Positions 57,390 to 64,000 of a stretch of 64,000 nt of DNA are shown here, piece after piece (positions within the stretch are counted from its first letter, which is position 1; every line of letters begins with the position of its first letter). The stretch lies in assembly GCA_024680915.1 (NCBI GenBank), contig JAILBN010000097.1, forward strand, positions 41,699 through 105,698, written 5' to 3'. The notes beneath the pieces were generated by a model. The model made no database searches. It had not been told where the DNA came from and worked only from the letters and a program-made list of their open reading frames with translations. The DNA is from Treponemataceae bacterium. GTDB taxonomy: Bacteria; Spirochaetota; Spirochaetia; Treponematales; Treponemataceae. A program made the translations under genes and the position numbers.

Positions 57390-58677
57390 AAAGATAAAGA
57401 TTCTATTCTATATATTATTGATTCTTCTTTCTCTTCCCTGCTTTTCTCAAGTCGCTGAGAATATGGATGAACCTTTGGAAGATGAGGGTTCTTTCTATAT
57501 CATGGTTGATGAGGAGAATAACACTACTATCGTTCAGCATTTTTCCTGGGAAGCCTCGGAAGATGTTTTCATGTACCAGTTCGTGTTGGAGAAAATGAAT
57601 GAGAACGGTGAGTTCGAAGAATATGATGTTCAGGATATAGAAGAGAACTTTGTTGATTATACCCTAAGTGCGGGAGAATATCGCTACAAAATAGGCCTCT
57701 ACAATTTTCTTGATATCATTGAGGTTGAGACTCCTTGGACGGAAGTTTCTATCATAAAGGCTATAAAACCTGCGATAAATGATGTTTCACCTAGTCTTGT
57801 GTATATTGATACAGGTTTTGACGGGGAATTCACTGTTAAAGGTAAAGACTTGAGTGAGGATATAAGCTTTAAGCTCATAAATGAAGAAACAGGACTTGTT
57901 CTTGCTGCTGATGTTTTGGAAAAAGACATGGAGAAGAACCGGTTCACCATAAAGATAGACCCCCTTCAGGTGGAGCCTGGTACATATACTCTTTCCGCGA
58001 GGAATGACGGAGGTCTTACTTTCGAGTACTCTCCGCTTACCTTGATTTTCAGTGATAACTTCGACATCTGTGTCTCTCTGGGGGCTGCTTATCCTTTATC
58101 TTTGCAGAAAGAGCTGATGACCGATTATTGGAATTGGGAATCATTTAGCAAGCAAAGTCAGACTTCGATGAGATATAATGCACATTTTACGTTTGTTCCC
58201 TTTAAGATGCGGCTTAATTATATAGGTTTTACCTTAAATGCTTCAGCCTTCGCTTTTGCATACGACTATTATGAGAATGAGCCTGAGGAGTGGAGTCTTG
58301 GTAACCTGAATATGTTCTTATTTACGACTTGGAAAGATCAATTGACTGCTGATGACCATCCTCTTTATAGGATATTAGCGACCCTTTATCCTGTGAATAT
58401 AATGGTGAATTATCAACGTATGTTGAGTCCTTACTTCATACTTGATACTCATATTGGTGCTGGTCTTACATTGATAGATATGTCTATAGAATATCCTGTA
58501 GGAGACACTGCAGTGTTTAAAACCTTTGGAATCAGTGCGACAGGTGGTGTCGGTATTCAATATTCTCCTTGGCAGCATTTTTATATGGAACTTGCTGGCG
58601 ACTATACATTTACCCTTTGTCCCACTTTCAATATTCAGTATTTTACTCCTGCCTTCTCTTTGGGTTGGCGTTTCTGA
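57379..58677 (+). CDS. Secreted/outer-membrane hypothetical protein, predicted beta-rich
   Basis: Signal peptide; IPT-like DVSPSLVYIDTGFDGEFTVKGKDL; C-terminal aromatic end FSLGWRF typical of OM barrels; overlaps FecR gene by 11 nt. Confidence 0.65.
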   Translation: MEIKKIKILFYILLILLSLPCFSQVAENMDEPLEDEGSFYIMVDEENNTTIVQHFSWEASEDVFMYQFVLEKMNENGEFEEYDVQDIEENFVDYTLSAGEYRYKIGLYNFLDIIEVETPWTEVSIIKAIKPAINDVSPSLVYIDTGFDGEFTVKGKDLSEDISFKLINEETGLVLAADVLEKDMEKNRFTIKIDPLQVEPGTYTLSARNDGGLTFEYSPLTLIFSDNFDICVSLGAAYPLSLQKELMTDYWNWESFSKQSQTSMRYNAHFTFVPFKMRLNYIGFTLNASAFAFAYDYYENEPEEWSLGNLNMFLFTTWKDQLTADDHPLYRILATLYPVNIMVNYQRMLSPYFILDTHIGAGLTLIDMSIEYPVGDTAVFKTFGISATGGVGIQYSPWQHFYMELAGDYTFTLCPTFNIQYFTPAFSLGWRF

Positions 58678-58695
58678 CAGATTTATTGATTCAGG

Positions 58696-58713
58696 CGGTA
58701 CCGTATGGTACCG
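58696..58713. promoter_or_regulatory. Palindrome CGGTACC-GTAT-GGTACCG upstream of desulfoferrodoxin
   Basis: Perfect 7-bp arms, 4-nt spacer. Confidence 0.5.
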
Positions 58714-58736
58714 TAGATTTTTACGGAGGTGTTATA

Positions 58737-59111
58737 ATGAAGTTTTATGTTTGTAAGCATTGTGGTAAGATTATCGTGATGCTCAAGGAAACCGCGGTTC
58801 CGACTATGTGTTGTGGAGAAGCCATGAGTGAGATTATCCCTGGAACTACAGATGCCGCTGTTGAAAAACATGTCCCGGTAATTGTAAGGGAAGGAAACAA
58901 AGTCACGGTGACTGTCGGTTCTGTTGCCCATCCGATGGCAGAGGAGCATCATATTGAATGGATTCTGCTGAATACGGATAAAGGAAACCAACGAAAGCTG
59001 TTAAAAGCAGGAGAGGAACCTAAAGCTGAGTTTATGCTGCTTGACGGCGAGAATCCTGTTGCTGCATATGAATACTGTAACCTTCATGGCTTGTGGAAGG
59101 GAGAGGTATAA
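58737..59111 (+). CDS. Desulfoferrodoxin / superoxide reductase
   Basis: CKHCGKI…MCCGE rubredoxin-like centre; EKHVPV, AHPMAEEHHIEW, CNLHGLW SOR iron ligands; SD ACGGAGG. Confidence 0.95.
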   Translation: MKFYVCKHCGKIIVMLKETAVPTMCCGEAMSEIIPGTTDAAVEKHVPVIVREGNKVTVTVGSVAHPMAEEHHIEWILLNTDKGNQRKLLKAGEEPKAEFMLLDGENPVAAYEYCNLHGLWKGEV

Positions 59112-59125
59112 TAAGGAGGATAGCC

Positions 59126-59168
59126 GTTTTTCAGAGCTTTTCGCTCTGAGAAACGGCTTGTTTTTTTG
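59126..59168 (+). terminator. Rho-independent terminator abutting the next start codon
   Basis: AGCCGTTT…CAGAGC-TTTTC-GCTCTG…AAACGGCT then GTTTTTTT. Confidence 0.8.
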
Positions 59169-59170
59169 TC

Positions 59171-59908
59171 ATGGAAAATAATTTAGTTTACGAGATTCCC
59201 CGTACTATTTCGTCTGCCTATATTGACAGTACTGTTCGCCTGGGTGTTGCCCAAACATGGCTTCTTGTTCAGGACAATGTTACGGAATGCCTTGGAAGAA
59301 TAGAATGTGATGGTGTTGTCTATAAAAAGAGATTCAATGCCTTTTGGGTTTTCACGAAAATTAAGATTCATTTTGAGAAAAGACCTGACTGGAGGGAAAT
59401 CGTCTCTACCCGGACTTTCCCGGTGGATAACAGCGGGCTTAGAACTCACATCAATACAGAGGCGTTTGATAAGGATGGTTCCCTCGCCTTTGCCGCCAAT
59501 TATGAAGCCTGTGTCCTCAGCTTTGACAACCATAGACCTTTGAAGCTTACCACTCTAGGGTATCCTGCTGATAATTTTCCCAGACCTGTTTTCAATGCAC
59601 AATTCTCCCGCTTCCCGGCTTTTCTTGGAGAAGATGCTTTCCTTTTTGAGCAGGTCGTGCGTTTTTGTCATATTGACATGTCCCAGCACATGAATAATGC
59701 TGAGTACACAAAGCTTGCCTTGAGTGTATTCACCAATGAGTATCTGAAAGAACACGATATTTCTGATATTGAGGCTCATTACACAGGAGAATGTAAGGAA
59801 GGTCAGATACTCAGGGTTTATCGGTATGAAGCTGATGGTAATGTGTATGTTTATATAAAAGAAGGTGAGCGTACCGTTTATGAATGTTCGATTACCTTCA
59901 AAAATTAA
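59171..59908 (+). CDS. Acyl-ACP thioesterase
   Basis: FAT-type: YEIPRTISSAYIDSTVRLGVAQTWLLVQDNVTE; FCHIDMSQHMNNAEYTKLAL. Confidence 0.85.
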   Translation: MENNLVYEIPRTISSAYIDSTVRLGVAQTWLLVQDNVTECLGRIECDGVVYKKRFNAFWVFTKIKIHFEKRPDWREIVSTRTFPVDNSGLRTHINTEAFDKDGSLAFAANYEACVLSFDNHRPLKLTTLGYPADNFPRPVFNAQFSRFPAFLGEDAFLFEQVVRFCHIDMSQHMNNAEYTKLALSVFTNEYLKEHDISDIEAHYTGECKEGQILRVYRYEADGNVYVYIKEGERTVYECSITFKN

Positions 59909-59967
59909 GATTTTCTAGGCCTTGTTAAGCTGGCTTTATCTTCAGCTGGCTGTCTTGTGACAAAAAA

Positions 59968-59994
59968 AGCCTCCGTTCTTGGCGAACGGAGGCT
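59968..59994 (-). terminator. Rho-independent terminator for xylulokinase
   Basis: GCCTCCGTTC-TTGG-CGAACGGAGGC, minus strand followed by TTTTTTTG. Confidence 0.85.
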
Positions 59995-60050
59995 AAGCTT
60001 TTGTGGTTCTGTTCCACATGTTTTTGTTCTGAGGTTTGGAAGTCAGAACC

Positions 60051-61541
60051 TTATTTATATAGAGGCATCACTGCCTGAAGTACCTTATTGTATTCCTCGT
60101 AGGCTTTGTCGTAGGCTTTTACTGTCTCTGGATTTGGCATAGCCACCTTTTCTGCATCAATCTTTATATGCTCTGCACAGAGGGCAGCCATGTCGGCTTC
60201 TTTGCCGGTTTTTCCTGATTCAAGGCACCACAAAGCCTGAACGGCGGCTCCCAGGGCGGCCGCTTCATCCAGAACAGGAACCCGGATAGGCAGGTTCATT
60301 ATGTCTGCGGCAATCTGGCGCCAGGTAGCACTCTTGGAGCCACCTCCGATAAGCCTTATTTCTTTTGGCTGGAAGCCAAGCTTCCTGAAGGCATCCAAGC
60401 CTCCGCGCATTGCGAATACAGCGCTTTCCAAGGAAGCCCTGGCGATATTCTCACGATTGGTGTTGGCTGTGGTAAGACCTGTTATGCTGGCACGGCCATT
60501 GGGAAGGTTGGGGGTACGTTCTCCGTTGAAGAAGGGCAGGACTATGACTCCGTCCGCACCAGGATTTGCCTTTGATGCTGCCTCATCAAGCTCTTTTACG
60601 CCAAGCTGGAAAAGACCGCGGACGAATTCTGTCGCTACCGTGCAGTTCATTGTGCAAAGAAGAGGCAGCCAGCCACCTGAGGAAGAGCAGAAGCCTGAAA
60701 GTCCGTTCTCAGGGTCGGATATGGGCTTTGCGGAGAAGCCGTAGAGAGTTCCGGAAGTTCCCATGCTCATTGTAAGGAAGCCATCGCAGACAGTTCCTGT
60801 ACCGATGGCACCCATCATGTTGTCGCCACCACCTGCGGAAACTGGGATACCAGCAGGAATACCATATTCAGCAGCTGCTTCTTTAGAAACAGAGCCTGCT
60901 CTATCGTAGGGCTTGATGAGCTTTGGAAGAAGCCCGTAAAGCTTTTCATCTATCGCCGCACAGATTTTTTTTGACCATTCGCGGTTCTTTGAGTCGAAAA
61001 TGGCTGTTCCTGAGGCGTCACCGTATTCCATGACGTATTCCCCTGTGAGCTTCCAGTTGATGTAGTCATGAGGCAACATGATATAGCGGATCTTATCCCA
61101 AGCTTCTTTCTTGTGTCTCTTGAGCCAGAGAATTTTTGGTGCTGTGAAGCCCGGCAGCATGAGGTTTCCTGTGGCAGAAATAACAGCGTCTTTACCACCT
61201 GCGGCTTCTGTTATCAGGGCACATTCCTCTGTAGTGGATGTGTCATTCCAGAGCTTTATGTTGTATAGAGCCTCCCCCTTCTCTGACAGAGGGACGAAGC
61301 CGTGCTGCTGTCCTGAGACACCTATTGCCTCTATGGAAGCCTTCGCTTGGGCGGAAAGCTCGGAGAAGCATTTTTTCATGGCAGCGTCGTACCATTCTGT
61401 TTTCTGCTCACGAGTTCCGTCATTCTCGGAAATCAATTCCAGCGGACAGGATTTTTTTTCTATAATCTCTTTCTTCTCGTAGTCGTATATGACTACCTTT
61501 ATACTTTGAGTTCCTAAGTCTATACCACAAACTGTTTTCAT
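60051..61541 (-). CDS. xylB: Xylulokinase
   Basis: VCGIDLGTQSIKVVIYD, EAIGVSGQQHGFVPL, SAGGGDNMMGAIGTGT, RLIGGGSKSATWRQIAADI. Confidence 0.93.
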   Translation of the reverse strand: MKTVCGIDLGTQSIKVVIYDYEKKEIIEKKSCPLELISENDGTREQKTEWYDAAMKKCFSELSAQAKASIEAIGVSGQQHGFVPLSEKGEALYNIKLWNDTSTTEECALITEAAGGKDAVISATGNLMLPGFTAPKILWLKRHKKEAWDKIRYIMLPHDYINWKLTGEYVMEYGDASGTAIFDSKNREWSKKICAAIDEKLYGLLPKLIKPYDRAGSVSKEAAAEYGIPAGIPVSAGGGDNMMGAIGTGTVCDGFLTMSMGTSGTLYGFSAKPISDPENGLSGFCSSSGGWLPLLCTMNCTVATEFVRGLFQLGVKELDEAASKANPGADGVIVLPFFNGERTPNLPNGRASITGLTTANTNRENIARASLESAVFAMRGGLDAFRKLGFQPKEIRLIGGGSKSATWRQIAADIMNLPIRVPVLDEAAALGAAVQALWCLESGKTGKEADMAALCAEHIKIDAEKVAMPNPETVKAYDKAYEEYNKVLQAVMPLYK

Positions 61542-61845
61542 AGATGAGCCTCCGTTTTCTTTATTCTGTAAGCCTTTTCTTGCGGCTTATCATTCTGATA
61601 TGTAATGCAATAGCCTGTCCGGCGTGTGCCTTTTCCGCATTCCTGCTTTAACCTCGTCCTGGACCGGTTTTGCCTGCTGGGTTACTTACTCAGAATATCA
61701 TATCTATAATTATGGTACATACATTGTATCACAACAATCGGGAAAAAGTATGAAAAAACAGATTATTCATTTGCTCTGTACTGTCGTCTTGTTTTATGTT
61801 AAAATCCTCTCAGTAAGGCCGGTCATGCTTTTGTCTGGCCGAGTA

Positions 61846-62090
61846 ATCGGTGCCTCTTTGTGTTTATGTGTTTGCTGTCGCAGAAGGGGTTAAAAGGGAA
61901 ACAGGTGAAAGTCCTGTACGATCTCGTCACTGTAATAGGGGAGTGAGAGCCATATTTTTGTCACTGGAAAGCATTTCTTGCGATATTGGTCAAACATCAA
62001 GCTTGTTTGGCTTGTACGCGGGCTTGTGTCTGGGAAGGCAGGCTGTCATGATAATCCTTAAGCCAGGAAACCTGCCGCTTATAATAGTAC
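61846..62090 (+). ncRNA. Cobalamin riboswitch
   Basis: CGGTGCC…AAAAGGGAAACAGGTGAAAGTCCTGTACGA…CACTGTAATAGGGGAG…B12 box AGCCAGGAAACCTGCC (62061-62076). Confidence 0.95.
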
Positions 62091-62314
62091 AGGAAGAAAT
62101 TCCAGATCACGAGTAATTGGTCGTACTGATAGGTTGTTTTTCCTCTCTTTGCCCCGGAGCATGTCTGGTGGAATAGTGCAAGAATTCTTTTATCCCGACA
62201 GAAGTCTTGTATTTTTCCCTCAGTGTCTTTTCTGATACTCGTTCTTCTGTTTTCTTTATGTACTTTTGTCCGCTTTTCGGTTTGCTTAGCAAACTTAAGA
62301 AAATATGGAGGTAT

Positions 62315-62710
62315 ATGATGAAAAAAAAGATTGTTCTAGCCTTTTTAGTGATTATGGGCCTTATGGTGCTTTCAAGCTTCACTGGCGTAGATGGCAAAAA
62401 GCTTGCCGATGGCACTTACAGCGTGGATGTGACCTTTGAGGGAGGCTCAGGAAAGGCAAAAATCCTTTCTCCCGCGGTACTTACTGTAAAAGATGGAGAG
62501 GCAGTGGTTACTGTCACTTGGAGCAGCAAGAATTACGACTATATGATAGTCGATGGCGAAAAGTACCTGAATCTTACTCCAGGCAAATCCTCATCCTTTT
62601 CTTTCCCTATAAAAGAGCTTGGTAAAGTTATGGACGTAATCGGTAATTCTGTTGCCATGAGTAAACCTCACGAAATCGACTACAAGCTGACTTTCACTCT
62701 GTCAGAATAG
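62315..62710 (+). CDS. Small secreted protein, NEAT-like/iron-transport-associated-like beta-sandwich
   Basis: SD GGAGG, signal MKKKIVLAFLVIMGLMVLSSFTG; DGTYSVDVTFEGGSGKAKILSPAVLTVKDGEAVVTVTWSSKNYDYMIVDG. Confidence 0.65.
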   Translation: MMKKKIVLAFLVIMGLMVLSSFTGVDGKKLADGTYSVDVTFEGGSGKAKILSPAVLTVKDGEAVVTVTWSSKNYDYMIVDGEKYLNLTPGKSSSFSFPIKELGKVMDVIGNSVAMSKPHEIDYKLTFTLSE

Positions 62711-62713
62711 GTC

Positions 62714-64000
62714 ATGACCTTAGATATAAAAAATAGTTTTTATGTGACGGTTTTTTCAGCAGTTCTTCTGTGTGTACTGGTGTGGGGTTTTACAGGCTGC
62801 GACAAAAAAGGAGAGGCATCGGCCCTCCCTTCAGGCAGCCTTTCTGCTGCTGACTCCAGTGTGAACAGAGAATCGGGAGTATCGGACGAAGCTTACGAAA
62901 TAGGTGAACTTGGCGGACCGTCTTTTTCTTCCCTCATCAAAGCTGGGAGTATGAGTCTGCGCTATGCCACTCAGTTCTCGGTGGATGATTATATGCTGGA
63001 AGCTGTTGCCTTAGAAGCCCCCGCTGGCCGAAGTGACGGGGGCTCTCCTGAGGGGACCGGTAGGATCGCCGGAGCAGGCGGCAGTTCAGGTGGGGCATCG
63101 CCAATCTACAAGCTGGTGAATATCGCCGATACCGACAAGTTTCTTCTTGTGCCTGAGGGTTTTCCTGTCCCCGCTGATATTCCGCCTGATATAAAGCCTT
63201 TGCTTCTCCCTCTGGATGGTGTTTATGTAGTGGCCTCTGCCGCAATGGATCTGATAAATGAGACTGGCTCTTTGGATAAGGTGCTTTTTTCTGGAACCAA
63301 GGCTAAGGATTGGAGCATTCCTGCTGTGTCCGCTGCCATGGAGAATGGGAAAATAGCCTATGCAGGAAAGTACAGTGCCCCTGATTACGAGCTTCTTACC
63401 GCCAATGGCTGTGACTTTGCCATTGAGAACACCATGATTTACCACAAGCCTGAGGTAAAGGAGAAGCTTGAGGAGCTGGGAATTCCGGTTCTTGTGGAAT
63501 ACTCCTTTTATGAGCCTCATCCTCTGGGAAGGCTTGAGTGGATAAAGCTCTACGGCCTTCTTTTCGGCAGCGAGGAAAGGGCTGTCTCTTATTATGATGA
63601 CCAGCTTAGACGGATAGAACCCATCATGGAGAAAAAGCCTTCTGGAAAGAGCGTGGCTTTCTTCTATGTGAACAATAATGGTGCTGTGAACGTGCGTAAG
63701 CCCAATGATTACGTGGTAAAGATGATAAGTCTTTCCGGCGGCAGATATGCCCTGGAAGACCTTCTTGTGGAGGAGGAGAATTCTCTTTCCACAATGAACA
63801 TGATGATGGAGGATTTCTATGTTTCCTGCGTCAACTCTGATATACTCATTTATAACGGCACTATAGATTCTGAGTTTTCCTCTATCGAGGATTTATTCGC
63901 TAAAAGCGAGCTTTTCCGTGACTTTGCCGCAGTGAAGAATAAAAAGGTTTATTTCGTCTCCAAGGATTTTTATCAGCAGACCACAGGAATCGCTGATTTT
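62714..64000 (+). CDS. ABC transporter substrate-binding lipoprotein, BtuF-like (truncated by window end)
   Basis: Lipobox-like VWGFTGC; KIAYAGKYSAPDYELLTANGCDFAIENTMIYHKPEVKEKLEELGIPVLVEYSFYEPHPLGRLEWIKLYG typical of helical-backbone metal/B12 SBPs; downstream of cobalamin riboswitch. Confidence 0.85.
   Translation, partial: MTLDIKNSFYVTVFSAVLLCVLVWGFTGCDKKGEASALPSGSLSAADSSVNRESGVSDEAYEIGELGGPSFSSLIKAGSMSLRYATQFSVDDYMLEAVALEAPAGRSDGGSPEGTGRIAGAGGSSGGASPIYKLVNIADTDKFLLVPEGFPVPADIPPDIKPLLLPLDGVYVVASAAMDLINETGSLDKVLFSGTKAKDWSIPAVSAAMENGKIAYAGKYSAPDYELLTANGCDFAIENTMIYHKPEVKEKLEELGIPVLVEYSFYEPHPLGRLEWIKLYGLLFGSEERAVSYYDDQLRRIEPIMEKKPSGKSVAFFYVNNNGAVNVRKPNDYVVKMISLSGGRYALEDLLVEEENSLSTMNMMMEDFYVSCVNSDILIYNGTIDSEFSSIEDLFAKSELFRDFAAVKNKKVYFVSKDFYQQTTGIADF

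Noticed and set aside
1-64000. Prophage, integrative element or restriction/defence island
   Set aside because: No integrase, transposase, phage structural, Cas, restriction or toxin-antitoxin genes were recognised; content is mostly metabolic, transport and envelope

Overview
Chromosomal window from a spirochaete, most likely a host-associated Treponema (inferred from gene content, for example the cyclase/FecR/outer-membrane trio and many lineage-type secreted hypotheticals). No rRNA, tRNA, CRISPR array, phage or transposase gene was recognised. Main content: luxS; two Wzz-like coiled-coil membrane proteins; a U32 peptidase with an RGG-like tail; ssb; hisC; a TrmN6-like methyltransferase; aldo/keto reductase; phenylacetate-CoA ligase plus ACT protein; an FtsH-like AAA protein without a protease domain; a complete oligopeptide ABC operon; a GH31 glycosidase; a plsC-earP-efp operon with Arg32 in EF-P; a DRTGG / HATPase / [FeFe]-hydrogenase-like sensory cluster; a CDF transporter; a LacI-regulated sugar ABC / GH2 locus with three operator-like sites; a cyclase / 1810-aa FecR-repeat / outer-membrane trio; desulfoferrodoxin; acyl-ACP thioesterase; xylulokinase; and a cobalamin riboswitch ahead of a small secreted protein and a BtuF-like protein. 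The most unusual signals I see are (1) at least nine genes whose sigma70-like -10 hexamer lies only 6-9 nt upstream of the start codon, implying pervasive leaderless mRNAs; (2) the EarP/EF-P-Arg32 pair; (3) a candidate structured RNA locus at about 21655-21985; (4) large hairpin elements in intergenic gaps, including between the peptide-binding protein and its permease; (5) a twice-frameshifted small gene remnant at 15956-16155; and (6) the riboswitch-controlled small secreted protein. All calls come from reading the sequence and supplied translations; no searches were run.
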